Made by a program: the position numbers and the translations under genes. From Lentzea albidocapillata subsp. violacea (GTDB taxonomy: Bacteria > Actinomycetota > Actinomycetes > Mycobacteriales > Pseudonocardiaceae): a DNA stretch of 64,000 nucleotides. The notes under the pieces were generated by a model that saw only the letters and a list, made by a program, of their open reading frames with translations, was not told where the DNA came from and did no database searches. Shown here in pieces: positions 17,133 through 25,326 of the stretch (the stretch's first letter is position 1; each line of letters opens with the position of its first letter). Location: contig NZ_FNET01000001.1 of the NCBI RefSeq assembly GCF_900100275.1, forward strand, positions 496,001-560,000. The letters are read 5' to 3'.

Positions 17133-17659
17133 ACGCACCAGATCCGGTGTGGGAGGCGTTGATGGCGGCGGGGGAGAAGTACGGCATCACGCCGTACGGC
17201 ACCGAGACCATGCACGTGCTGCGCGCCGAGAAGGGCTACCCGATCATCGGCCAGGAGACCGACGCCACGGTCACGCCGCAGGACCTGGGCATGTCGTGGG
17301 CGGTGTCGAAGAAGCCCGACTTCATCGGCAAGCGCTCGTTCGCCCGTGCCGAGAACAACCGCACGGACCGCAAGCAGCTCGTGGGGCTCCTGTCCGTCGA
17401 TCCGGCCGTGTTGCTGCCGGAGGGGTCGCAGATCGTGGAGACCGACCGGCTGCCCGAACCGCCGGTCCGGATGCTCGGCCACGTCACGTCCAGCTACCCG
17501 AGTGCCGCTCTGGGCCGGACGTTCGCGCCGGCGCTGGTGCGCTCCGGCCGCGAACGCATCGGCGAGACGCTGTACGTGCCGGTCGAGGACTCGCTGGTGC
17601 CGGTCACCGTCACCGAATCGGTGCTGTACGACAAGGAAGGAGCCCGTCGTAACGGTTAG
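17133..17659 (+). pseudogene. soxA: Truncated soxA (sarcosine oxidase alpha subunit), C-terminal fragment
   Basis: About 170 residues match the extreme C-terminus of heterotetrameric sarcosine oxidase alpha: 'YGITPYGTETMHVLRAEKGY', 'GQETDATVTPQDLG', 'KKPDFIGKRSFAR', 'RKQLVGLL' and the ending 'VLYDKEGARRNG'. The intact subunit is roughly 900-1000 residues; the FAD, amidotransferase-like and most of the folate domains are missing. Homology begins at about 17133-17140, exactly where the GntR remnant on the other strand ends. This indicates one deletion that removed the regulator's 5' end, soxB, soxD and most of soxA. An open frame from 17087 is still translatable but lacks any ribosome site. Confidence 0.8.
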
Positions 17660-18135
17660 TCCCCTCGCTGCCTGGCGCGACCGGCTGGCGGCGCTCGCCC
17701 CGGTGCTGGACGTCGCCGAGGTGCCGTTCCGCTCGCAGCTCACCGTGCGCGTGTCCGACCCGGACGCCGTCGCGGCGACGGGCTCGGAGTCCCGTTTTCT
17801 TCCGCTGCTTGCACTTTCGCCTCGGGCACCGGACGATTCGGGGACGTCGAGGTGCTCTGGCTCGGCCCGGACGAGTTCCTCGTCACGGCCTCGCCCGGCC
17901 TGCAGGTCACGATCGAGGAGGTGTTGCGTGGCGCGCTCGGTTCCTCCCGTGGGTCCGTTGTGGACACTTCGGCTCAACGCACGACCGTGGTCCTTCAAGG
18001 GCCGCTCGTCCGGCAAGTGCTGGCTCACGGATGTTCCGTGGACCTGCACCCGGCTGCGGCTCCCGTCGGCACTTGCGTGCAAACACTCCTCGCCAGGACC
18101 GGAATCGTCCTGCAGGTGACCGGCGAGGACCGGTA
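17649..18135 (+). pseudogene. soxG: Degenerate soxG (sarcosine oxidase gamma subunit)
   Basis: AAGGAG at 17635-17640 is followed six bases later by GTA (17649), where a GTG or ATG start would be expected, so the start codon appears lost. The frame reads 'SPLAAWRDRLAALAPVL.VAEVPFRSQLTVRV', typical of SoxG. It then shifts near 17780 into another frame reading 'LGVPFSSAACTFASG' and 'GDVEVLWLGPDEFLVT'. The C-terminus stops at about 18135, inside 'QVTGEDRY', and is fused in frame to purU sequence, losing the last 20 or so SoxG residues. Start-codon loss, frameshift and fusion together mark it as non-functional. Confidence 0.78.
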
Positions 18136-18669
18136 CACGCGCACCGCGTTCTCGTGCGACTCCTCTGACGCAGACGATCTCGCGACGGAGTTCGCGAAGG
18201 TGGCGAGCCAGTTCGCGATGGAGTTCGACCTGTGGGACGACCGGCCGCCGCGCGTCCTCGTGATGGTCTCGAAGGCCGGCCACTGCCTGAACGACCTGCT
18301 CTTCCGCTGGCGCGCGGGCAGTCTCGGCGGGGAGATCGCCGCCGTCGTGTCCAACCACGAGGACCTGCGGCCGATGGCGGAGGCGGCGGGCCTCGACTTC
18401 GTGCACGTGCCGAACACCGCCGGCACCAGGCACGCCGCCGAGCAGCGCCTGATCGAGCTCGTCGAGGAGAATACCAGGCCGATCTGGTGGTGCTGGCGCG
18501 GTACATGCAGGTGCTGTCGAACGACCTGCGCGTCGACCACTCCTACGACCCGCGCGCGCTGACCGCCGCGGGCCGCGACGCCGAGGCGCTCGCCCTGTCG
18601 CGGGCGGTCCGCTGGCACTGCGAACACCGCGTCCTGCTCAACGGCAACGGCACGGTCGTCTTTCGCTAG
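18136..18669 (+). pseudogene. purU: Degenerate purU (formyltetrahydrofolate deformylase)
   Basis: The frame entering from soxG continues as PurU: 'RTAFSCDSSDADDLATEFA', 'PPRVLVMVSKAGHCLNDLLF', 'AAVVSNHEDLRPMAEAAGL'. The N-terminal ACT domain is missing. A 1-nt insertion near 18473 shifts to 'QADLVVLARYMQVLSNDLR', which then jumps straight to 'VDHSYDPRALTAAGRDAEAL'. About 55 residues that normally lie between, including the catalytic 'INIHHSFLPSFKGA' region, are deleted at about 18531. The native C-terminus 'HRVLLNGNGTVVFR' survives. PurU normally recycles formyl-THF made by sarcosine-derived one-carbon flux, so its decay with sox fits loss of the whole module. Confidence 0.85.
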
Positions 18670-19262
18670 GGCTTGCGCACCAGCAGCTGGGCCTGCAGGA
18701 ACCGTTCGCCCTCGACCGGCTCTCGCACCAGCCGTCCGACCTCGGCGAAACCAGCCTTCCCCAGCAGATCCGCGAGACTGGAGGGCGACCAGCGGTAGGC
18801 GAGCGTCACCTTGTGGTCGAACTCCTGCGGCTCGGGATCGTCACCCGCGAAGAACCCCAGCAGCAGATGGCCTCCCGGTGCCAGCACGCGGAAGAACTCG
18901 GCGAACACGGTCGGGAGCTCGTCTGGCGGCAGGTGGATGACCGAGTAGAACGCCAGAATGCCGCCGAGAACCCCGTCCCCGAGGTCCAGCGCGGTCATCG
19001 ACCCCTGCTCGAACCTCAGTTCCGGATGCGCTTCGCGGGCGAGAGCGATCATGGCGGGGGAGAGGTCGAGCCCGAAGACGTCCAGCCCCAGCGAGTGCAG
19101 GTGCGCGGTCAGGTGGCCGGGGCCGCAGCCGAGGTCCGCCACCGGGCCGTCGGCGAGTTCGGCGAACGCGGCCAGCATCGCGCGTTCGAGCGGACGGGTG
19201 TCGAGCATGTCGCTGAACAGTTCGGCGTAGAGGGAAGCGACGGCGTCATACGGGGTGGGCAC
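18666..19262 (-). CDS. Class I SAM-dependent methyltransferase
   Basis: GTG 19262 is preceded by AGGA. The 198-residue product has the SAM-binding motif I 'VADLGCGPGHLT', motif II/III elements ('VFGLDLSPAMIALA', 'ALDLGDGVLGGILAFYSVIHL') and a post-motif 'RVLAPGGHLLLGFF', typical of small UbiE/Methyltransf_11-type enzymes. No substrate domain is visible. Its stop overlaps that of the purU remnant on the other strand. It is divergent from the MFS gene with about 100 nt between starts. An in-frame start farther upstream (19325) is possible but lacks a ribosome site. Confidence 0.85.
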   Translation of the reverse strand: MPTPYDAVASLYAELFSDMLDTRPLERAMLAAFAELADGPVADLGCGPGHLTAHLHSLGLDVFGLDLSPAMIALAREAHPELRFEQGSMTALDLGDGVLGGILAFYSVIHLPPDELPTVFAEFFRVLAPGGHLLLGFFAGDDPEPQEFDHKVTLAYRWSPSSLADLLGKAGFAEVGRLVREPVEGERFLQAQLLVRKP

Positions 19263-19363
19263 GGCGAAAATCCTACAACGAATTAATGTGAGTCTATTGC
19301 TGTTGCCAGTGTTCGGCTGTTGCACCGTCGACGCAAACCTGTTCTCGTGCTTATAGTTTGGCC

Positions 19364-20650
19364 GTGATTTCCGTGCTGCGCGATCCGGTCTACCGGAATC
19401 TGTTCGGCGCCCAGGTCGTGGCGCTGACCGGAACGGGACTGGCGACCGTCGCGCTCGGCCTGCTGGCCTACGACCTGGCCGGGCCGGAGGCGGGCGCGGT
19501 GCTCGGCACCGCGCTGGCGATCAAGATGATCGCCTACGTCACGGTGGCGCCGATCGCCACGGCGTTGCTCGGCGCGTTGCCTCGCCGAGCCGTGCTGGTG
19601 GCGCTGGACCTCGTTCGCGTCGGGGTCGCGGCGATGCTGCCGTGGGTCGGCGAGGTGTGGCACGTCTACGTGCTGATCTTCCTGCTGCAGGCCGGATCCG
19701 CCGCGTTCACGCCGTTGTTCCAGGCGACCATCCCGGAGGTCCTGCCCGACGAACGGGACTACACCCGCGCGATCACGTTGTCGCGCACGGCCTACGACCT
19801 GGAAAGCCTCCTCAGCCCGGCGCTCGCCGCCGCGGCTCTGACGTTGGTGAGCTTCCACGAGCTGTTCCTCGGCACCGCTCTCGGGTTCGCGGCATCGGCT
19901 CTGCTCGTGCTCTCCGTCGCTCTGCCGCGCCCGAAATCGTTGCCGCGCAAGGGTGACTGGTACGACGCCACCACACGGGGCATCCGCATCTACCTCGCCA
20001 CCCCGCGGTTGCGCGGGCTTCTCGCCGTGCACCTCGCCGCGGCGGCCGCGGGCTCGATGGTGTTCGTGAACACCGTGGCGCACGTGCGGGACGGCCTCGG
20101 CCGCGATGCGTCCGACGTCGCCGTCGCACTGGCCGCGAACGGGCTCGGATCGCTCGTCGCGGCACTCACCCTGCCCCGGCTGCTCGACCGGTTCGCGGAT
20201 CGCGTCGTGGTGTTGCGCGCGGCGGTCCTGCTGGTCGTCGTGCTGTTCGCGGGGACGGTGTTCGCCGGGCACTGGCAGACATTGCTGGTGCTGTGGGCGT
20301 TGATCGGCGCCGGGTGCTCGCTCGCCCTCACGCCGGGCGCGCGTCTCCTGCGTCGCTCCGCCGATCCCGCGGACCGCCCGGCGTTGTTCGCCGCGGACTT
20401 CGCGCTGTCCCACGCGTGCTGGCTGCTCTGCTACCCGCTCGCGGGCTGGGTGGCGACGTCCGCGAGCACGGCCACGGCCTTCCTCGTGCTCGGCGCGGTG
20501 ACCGCCGTGGCCGCGGTGATCGCCGTGAAGTTCTGGCCCACGCACGATCCGGAAGTGGTCGAGCACGAACATTGTGACGCCGCGGGCGTTGTGTGGACAC
20601 ACGCTCACGAGTTCCGCATCAACGACGAGCACGTTCGCTGGCCGCGCTGA
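19364..20650 (+). CDS. MFS transporter with a histidine-rich cytoplasmic tail
   Basis: The product is about 428 residues with 10-12 hydrophobic segments and an MFS-3-type layout ('DPVYRNLFGAQVVALTGTGLA' region at the N-terminus). GTG 19364 is taken because it begins just before the conserved 'LRDPVYRNLF'. TTG 19358 is two codons upstream, and no clear Shine-Dalgarno is seen. The last 35 residues are soluble and unusually rich in His, Cys and acidic residues ('VVEHEHCDAAGVVWTHAHEF'), suggesting metal sensing or binding. Related actinobacterial MFS proteins with His-rich tails are often linked to metal efflux. Substrate is therefore a metal or an unknown compound (inference). Confidence 0.82.
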   Translation: MISVLRDPVYRNLFGAQVVALTGTGLATVALGLLAYDLAGPEAGAVLGTALAIKMIAYVTVAPIATALLGALPRRAVLVALDLVRVGVAAMLPWVGEVWHVYVLIFLLQAGSAAFTPLFQATIPEVLPDERDYTRAITLSRTAYDLESLLSPALAAAALTLVSFHELFLGTALGFAASALLVLSVALPRPKSLPRKGDWYDATTRGIRIYLATPRLRGLLAVHLAAAAAGSMVFVNTVAHVRDGLGRDASDVAVALAANGLGSLVAALTLPRLLDRFADRVVVLRAAVLLVVVLFAGTVFAGHWQTLLVLWALIGAGCSLALTPGARLLRRSADPADRPALFAADFALSHACWLLCYPLAGWVATSASTATAFLVLGAVTAVAAVIAVKFWPTHDPEVVEHEHCDAAGVVWTHAHEFRINDEHVRWPR

Positions 20651-20728
20651 CTGAACAGTTAAACAATGCGCCTTCGAGGCAGGCCGGAATACCGTTTCCA
20701 CACCCTGCCTTTTGAAGGAGTTTCACTC

Positions 20729-22507
20729 ATGCGAATGCGCAGCAAAATCATCGCTGCCGCGTGCGGATCGATCCTGACGCTCGGTGCGTTCACGCTCGTT
20801 CCGAGCGCGGCCGCCGCCGTCGGGCCGGACGTCGGCGCCCAGCAACAGGACGAGGCACACCAGCGGTTCAACGGACTGTCGCAGGACCTGCGCGGCCGGC
20901 TCGCCGGCCACTGGTTCGACTCGGCGGCGGGCAAGCTCACCGTCGCCGTCCCGGACGAGCAAGCCGCCCGGCAAGCGCGCGCCGAGGGCATCAACGCCGT
21001 GGTGGTGCGACGCAGTGCCGCCGACCTGGAGAAGCTGCTCGGCGACGTGAAGAAGCTGATCGGTGACGGCGTGCCCGGCGTGTACAGCTGGGGCGTCGAC
21101 GTGCGCGACAACCAGGTCGACGTCACGGTCAACACCACGCGCAAAACCGAAGCCACGGAACGGTTCCTGGAGAAGGTGCGTGCGCTCGGCGACGGTGTCC
21201 ACGTCTCGGAGACCAGGTCCCAGCAACGCCAGCAGGCCGGCACCGTGCAGGCCGGCAGCCCGTGGTGGCCGGGGTCGGAGACGAACTGCTCGATCGGGTT
21301 CGCCGCGACGGACGCCAACGGCGGCAAGCACTTCCTCACCGCCGGGCACTGCACGAACGACGCCAACCAGGCCGCGTACGGGCAGTCGGGGCAGCAGAAC
21401 AGGATCGGCACGTCGAACGTCGGCGGCAGCCGCAGCGTGAACGCCCGCGAGGGCGACATGGGCGTGGTCGCGGTGACCGAGGCGGGCTGGAACCTGTCCG
21501 CGGCGGTCAACACCTGGGGCCAGCCCGCGATCACGGTGACCGGTTCGGCCGAGGCGATGGTCGGCGACCGCGTCTGCCACTCCGGCAACACCTCGAAGTG
21601 GCAGTGCGGCGAGGTCAAGTACACGAACAAGGCCGTGGACTACGGCGGCGGCCTGGTGATCGAGGGGCTCACCTGGACGACCGCGTGCTCCAAGGGCGGC
21701 GACTCCGGCGGAGCGTGGCTGCTCGGCGACAAGGCGGTCGGCCTGCACGACGGCGGCCCGTCGCAGTGCGTGCAGAACCCGACCGACGACGCCGACCTGT
21801 CGATCTTCCAGCCGGTCAACGAGGCCCTGCGCAAGTGGAACCTCACCCTCGTCACCGGGGGATCGGGCGACACCGCCGCGCCCAGCGTGCCGGGCAACGC
21901 GCGCTCGACCGGCACCACCGCATCGAGCGTCTCCCTGGCGTGGGACGCCTCGACCGACAACGTCGGCGTGACGGGTTACGAGGTGCTCAACGGCAGCACG
22001 GTCGCCACCACGGTCACGGGCACCTCCGCGACCGTGACCGGGCTGAACGCCGACACCGCGTACACGTTCTTTGTCCGTGCGGTGGACGCGGCCGGAAACC
22101 AGTCGAAGCTGTCGGCCGAAGTCAACGCGCGCACGTCGCCCGGCAACACCGGCGGCCGCACGTTCACCAACGGCACGGACTACCCGATCCGGGACTTCCA
22201 GGTGGCGATCAGCGCGGTGCGATCCACCGCCACCGGCTCCGCCGAGAACCCCGTCACGGTCAAGGTGGACGCCACCCACACCTGCCTGGAAGACCTGAAC
22301 GTCACGCTCGTAGCCCCGAGCGGCCGCTGGTACGCGCTGATGCGCACGCCCGGTGGCGGCTACAGCTGCCACCCGTTCCCGGCGGGCAAGACGTTCACCG
22401 TGGTCCCCAGTGCAGGGGAGACCGCGAGCGGCACCTGGACGCTGCGCATCGGGGACAACGGTCCCGGTGACACGGGCGTCCTGAGCAGTTGGTCGCTCAC
22501 GGTCTAG
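20729..22507 (+). CDS. Secreted alpha-lytic/streptogrisin-type protease with FN3 and P domains
   Basis: ATG 20729 lies 9 nt after GAAGGAG. The 592-residue precursor has a signal peptide ending near AAA-A, a propeptide of about 140 residues of the alpha-lytic type, and an S1E catalytic domain with His207 (TAGHC), Asp243 (EGDMGVV) and Ser326 (GGDSGGAW). A fibronectin type III domain follows at about 380-465 and a P-like domain at about 475-592 ('VTVKVDATHTCLEDLNVTLVAP' region to 'SSWSLTV'). The large propeptide should act as folding chaperone and inhibitor until cleaved outside the cell. Polymer or cell-surface targeting via FN3/P is plausible. It ends in a strong shared terminator. Confidence 0.92.
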   Translation: MRMRSKIIAAACGSILTLGAFTLVPSAAAAVGPDVGAQQQDEAHQRFNGLSQDLRGRLAGHWFDSAAGKLTVAVPDEQAARQARAEGINAVVVRRSAADLEKLLGDVKKLIGDGVPGVYSWGVDVRDNQVDVTVNTTRKTEATERFLEKVRALGDGVHVSETRSQQRQQAGTVQAGSPWWPGSETNCSIGFAATDANGGKHFLTAGHCTNDANQAAYGQSGQQNRIGTSNVGGSRSVNAREGDMGVVAVTEAGWNLSAAVNTWGQPAITVTGSAEAMVGDRVCHSGNTSKWQCGEVKYTNKAVDYGGGLVIEGLTWTTACSKGGDSGGAWLLGDKAVGLHDGGPSQCVQNPTDDADLSIFQPVNEALRKWNLTLVTGGSGDTAAPSVPGNARSTGTTASSVSLAWDASTDNVGVTGYEVLNGSTVATTVTGTSATVTGLNADTAYTFFVRAVDAAGNQSKLSAEVNARTSPGNTGGRTFTNGTDYPIRDFQVAISAVRSTATGSAENPVTVKVDATHTCLEDLNVTLVAPSGRWYALMRTPGGGYSCHPFPAGKTFTVVPSAGETASGTWTLRIGDNGPGDTGVLSSWSLTV

Positions 22508-22514
22508 CAAAAGG

Positions 22515-22548
22515 GTGGACCTGGTGAGCGACCGTTCACCAGGTCCAC
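22515..22548. terminator. Bidirectional terminator hairpin
   Basis: A perfect 13-bp stem GTGGACCTGGTGA / TCACCAGGTCCAC encloses an 8-nt loop between the convergent protease gene (stop 22507) and the XRE-regulator gene. The minus-strand gene's stop codon (22536-22538) lies inside the right arm. Confidence 0.8.
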
Positions 22549-23420
22549 TCGAAGCCGTAGCAGCCCGGCCCGAACTTGAGAGCCACGCCCAGCACGGAGT
22601 TGCCCTCGTCCAGCCGCACCCCGAACGACTGCCGCGTGCCGTCCGCGTCCCGGACGACCCGGCGGCACGTGCGGGGCAGGGCCAGGGCGTCGAAGGTGAC
22701 CTCGAGGACGTACTCGTGCACGGGCCGGCGGAACTTGCGGGAGTAGTTGGTGGCCGGCGGGTACGGCGCCTGGTTGACCAGCTCGTGCTCGGTGATCACG
22801 GTCTGGCCCCGGCGCAGCGGCGCCCGGAACATCAGCTCTGCCACGAGAAGTCCCTCGGACGGCCGGGTCACGACGCGGCCGAGCCGGCAGTTGTGCAGCG
22901 GCCTGATCGACGGCAGCGGCCGGTCGTGCTCGTCGAGGTGCAGGATCACGACCCAGCGGTCCGGTCCGTCCTCCTCGGCGCGCAGCACCTGCCGCGACAC
23001 GTAGGACCGTTCGCCGCGCTCCGGCCCGACCGTCACGCGGTCGTGCTGGCTGATCCGGGTCAGCCGCGAGTCCCAGCGCGTGTCGACCCCGCCCACAACG
23101 TCGTCTATCACCGACGGCACCGGCCAGAACGCGCTGATGGTGCTCTGACGCCGCCCTCCGCGCTGGGCGGGCCCGAGCAGTTCCGACAACGCACCGGGTT
23201 CCAGCGCCAGCACCTCTTCGAGATGACCGACCGCCGTGAGCGACGCACGACGTTCCGGACGGCTGCGACCCGTCTGCCAGTAGCTCAGCGTCGCGAGGCT
23301 GACCGACACCCCGCGGCGGGCGAGGTGGTCGCGGATCCGTTCCAGCGACAGGCCACGCGCCGCGACGGCCTCGCGCAGGGTGTCCGCGAAGCCGGGAGGC
23401 GTGTCTGGCGAGAGCGACAT
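22536..23420 (-). CDS. XRE-like helix-turn-helix protein with unknown C-terminal domain
   Basis: ATG 23420 follows GGAAGGAGA. The 294-residue protein opens with a Cro/XRE-like helix-turn-helix ('TLREAVAARGLSLERIRDHL...SLATLSYWQTGRSRPER', about residues 14-58). A 200-residue domain without cysteines in a metal motif or other recognisable signature follows ('GERSYVSRQVLRAEEDGPDR', 'EYVLEVTFDALALP'). The same architecture recurs as an uncharacterised regulator in actinobacteria. It is convergent with the S1E protease and not in an operon. Target genes are unknown. Confidence 0.75.
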   Translation of the reverse strand: MSLSPDTPPGFADTLREAVAARGLSLERIRDHLARRGVSVSLATLSYWQTGRSRPERRASLTAVGHLEEVLALEPGALSELLGPAQRGGRRQSTISAFWPVPSVIDDVVGGVDTRWDSRLTRISQHDRVTVGPERGERSYVSRQVLRAEEDGPDRWVVILHLDEHDRPLPSIRPLHNCRLGRVVTRPSEGLLVAELMFRAPLRRGQTVITEHELVNQAPYPPATNYSRKFRRPVHEYVLEVTFDALALPRTCRRVVRDADGTRQSFGVRLDEGNSVLGVALKFGPGCYGFEWTW

Positions 23421-23619
23421 CGATGTCTCCTTCCTGCCGGTTCTCCGACGCTATCCCCCTGATGGCTCAACGGAAGCCGTGACTTAAAAGTGAAATCGGA
23501 CATCGGCGGATCGCCGCACTTCAACGGGCTAATCGCAGGAATCCCGGCCGTTCTTGGCCGGGAGAAATGCGCTCTGTGGTGTCGCGGCGCTCTGGCACCG
23601 TGAGATCAGCCGGGACGTT

Positions 23620-23956
23620 TCTGGGTGACCAGAAGTGGTTGCCCCACAGTACTTCTTGATGTGGCTGGGGAAGTCGTGGCGCAGGTGCCGGGACGAGACG
23701 CCTTCGAGGCTGTTGAGCAGTCGGGAAAGGGCGACGTGGGCGGGTAGTGCACGAGCAGTTGCACTTGGTCGGTCTCGCCGTTGAACTCGCGTAGTTTGCC
23801 GCCGAGCTCTCACAAGACCTCGTGCATGATCTGCTCGCAGCGGCCGAGGATCTCGTCGGTGAACGCGCCGCGCCGGGACTTGGTGACGAAGGCCAGGTGT
23901 GCGTGCAGGGTGTAGACGACGCGCGGCCTCTGCGGATATCGGGGTTCGGCTCCCAT
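23620..23956 (-). pseudogene. tnpA: Degenerate IS200-type TnpA transposase
   Basis: From ATG 23956 the frame reads 'RVVYTLHAHLAFVTKSRRGA', 'FTDEILGRCEQIMHEVL', then an in-frame TGA at 23810-23812. After it come 'ELGGKLREFNGETDQVQLLV' and 'HYPP'; a frameshift leads to 'VALSRLLNSLEGVSSRHLR' and a second to 'WGNHFWSP'. The HUH motif (normally HVHLL) reads QVQLL, so both metal-binding histidines are gone. The C-terminal segment with the catalytic tyrosine is not found. The protein cannot transpose the element in cis. Confidence 0.82.
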
Positions 23957-23990
23957 TGAGGTGGCCCGGGCCAGCGATAGGATGATCGTT

Positions 23991-25148
23991 GTGAAGATCG
24001 TCGTGCGGGTGAAGCTGCTGCCGGACGCTGTGCAGGCGTCGGCGTTGGCGGCGACCCTGCATGCCTGCAACCAGGCCGCGGACGAGGTGTCGCGGATGGC
24101 GTTCGAGCGGCGGGTGTTCTCCCGTCAGGCACTGCAGCGACTGGCGTATGCGGGCCTGAAAGCGCGGGGTTTGTCGGCTCAGCCGGCATTGCATGTGATC
24201 CGCAAGACCGCCGACGCCTGTACCACGCTGCACGCGAACATTCGCAACGGCACTCTCGGCCCAGAAGGCTCGAAGCGCCGCGTGAAAGCGGAGTCGAAAC
24301 CGATCGGGTTCCGGCCGGACGCGGCTCAGCCGTTCGACGACCGCTGCCTGTCGTGGAATCACGACGCGCGGACGGTGTCAATCTGGACCACGGCCGGTCG
24401 GATGAAGAATCTGCGGTTCACCGGTTCGCCAGATCAGCTGACGATGTTGCGTGAGCACAGGCGGGGCGAGACGGATCTGGCGCACCACGACGGCATGTGG
24501 TTCCTGATCGCCACCTGCGATATCGCGGAGCCGGAGACGTTCGAGCCGTCCGGGTGGCTGGGCATCGATCTGGGGATCGTGAACGTCGCGACCACAAGCG
24601 ACGGCGACCGCGCCGCCGGGCGCCGCGTGAACCGCTACCGGCGGCATCTGCAGCGTCTGCGGCGAAAACTGCAACGCAAGAAGACCAAGTCCGCCAGACG
24701 CACGCTCAAACGGCTGCGCCGCCGGGAATCGCGGCATGTGGCCAACACCAACCACGTCCTGTCGAAACAGTATGTGACCACCGCGCAACGCACCGGACGC
24801 GGGATCGGCCTGGAAGACCTGGCCGGAATCCGCGACCGGGCACGGCTGAGGAAACCACAGCGCGTGGCACTGAACTCGTGGGCGTTCCACCAGCTCGGGG
24901 CCTTCATTACTTACAAAGCCCAGCGCGCCGGGGTGCCGGTCCAGTTCGTGGACCCGCGTAACACCTCGCGAGGCTGCTCCGAGTGCGGCCACATCGACAA
25001 ACGCAACCGGCCCAGCCAAGCCCGGTTCGTCTGCCGGTCCTGCTGCTACACCGCGAACGCCGACTACAACGCTTCCCGCAACATCAGCCACAAAGCCGAT
25101 GCCGCGTGGAACGCGGGGCGCCAGTCAGCCGCCCCGACAGCCGCCTGA
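23991..25148 (+). CDS. tnpB: TnpB, RuvC-type RNA-guided nuclease of the IS200/IS605 element
   Basis: GTG 23991 has AGGA at 23978-23981; ATG 23982 is an alternative. The 385-residue protein has an N-terminal OrfB helix-turn-helix region, a basic helical middle and a full RuvC-like active site: Asp193 (GIDLGIVNVA), Glu275 (GLEDLAGI) and Asp358 (ANADYNASRN). A four-cysteine zinc ribbon is inserted between the last two (CSEC at 329-332, CRSC at 348-351). By family it cuts DNA guided by a right-end omega RNA and favours retention of the element. All catalytic residues are present although tnpA is dead, so activity is plausible. Confidence 0.88.
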   Translation: MKIVVRVKLLPDAVQASALAATLHACNQAADEVSRMAFERRVFSRQALQRLAYAGLKARGLSAQPALHVIRKTADACTTLHANIRNGTLGPEGSKRRVKAESKPIGFRPDAAQPFDDRCLSWNHDARTVSIWTTAGRMKNLRFTGSPDQLTMLREHRRGETDLAHHDGMWFLIATCDIAEPETFEPSGWLGIDLGIVNVATTSDGDRAAGRRVNRYRRHLQRLRRKLQRKKTKSARRTLKRLRRRESRHVANTNHVLSKQYVTTAQRTGRGIGLEDLAGIRDRARLRKPQRVALNSWAFHQLGAFITYKAQRAGVPVQFVDPRNTSRGCSECGHIDKRNRPSQARFVCRSCCYTANADYNASRNISHKADAAWNAGRQSAAPTAA

Positions 25149-25234
25149 CCGGTGACTGTCCAGACGCAGCCGGCCACACCACAGCCAGTGGTGCCCGAGC
25201 CGCAAGCTCGGCCCTTCAGGGCCGAGAAGCTGAC
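25149..25234 (+). ncRNA. Candidate omega RNA scaffold 3' end at the IS right end
   Basis: Directly after tnpB, the sequence forms a terminal 8-bp hairpin (25207-25226, TTCA loop) followed by AAGCTGAC. This matches the usual shape of an omega RNA scaffold ending at the right element boundary. The guide would then be the flanking DNA from about 25235 (TCGTGACGACAACCATCCGA). The RNA's 5' end probably lies within the 3' part of tnpB. Prediction rests on architecture only. Confidence 0.5.
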
Positions 25235-25326
25235 TCGTGACGACAACCATCCGAAAGACCGGATGTCGGCCGTGACTTCGGCGGCTACGGTCGCGTGACC
25301 CTGCATCCCTGCGAAGGAGCCCGACT

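Larger units (their letters stand above)
23525..25234 (+). mobile_element. IS200/IS605-family insertion element with decayed tnpA and intact-looking tnpB
   Basis: The layout is a divergent tnpA-like remnant (minus) and tnpB (plus), flanked by subterminal hairpins. The left hairpin is CCCGGCC/GGCCGGG at 23543-23562; the right is CTCGGCCC-TTCA-GGGCCGAG at 25207-25226. No target duplication is expected for this family and none is seen. A TTCAAC directly at the left end (about 23520) is a candidate target/TAM sequence. Boundaries are estimates: left end at about 23525 next to TTCAAC, right end just after GAAGCTGAC at about 25234. The element lies in the gap between the XRE regulator and the M28 aminopeptidase and interrupts no gene. 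Confidence 0.72.

Noticed and set aside
13091-18433. An open minus-strand frame of about 1,780 codons opposite the dimethylglycine oxidase and Rieske genes
   Set aside because: Composition is His/Arg/Val-rich with no domain, and it runs antisense to well-supported genes. It is a by-product of GC-biased third positions.
23810-24070. 86-residue minus-strand reading frame as an intact small gene
   Set aside because: It is the N-terminal piece of the degenerate tnpA plus antisense to tnpB; it ends at a nonsense codon.
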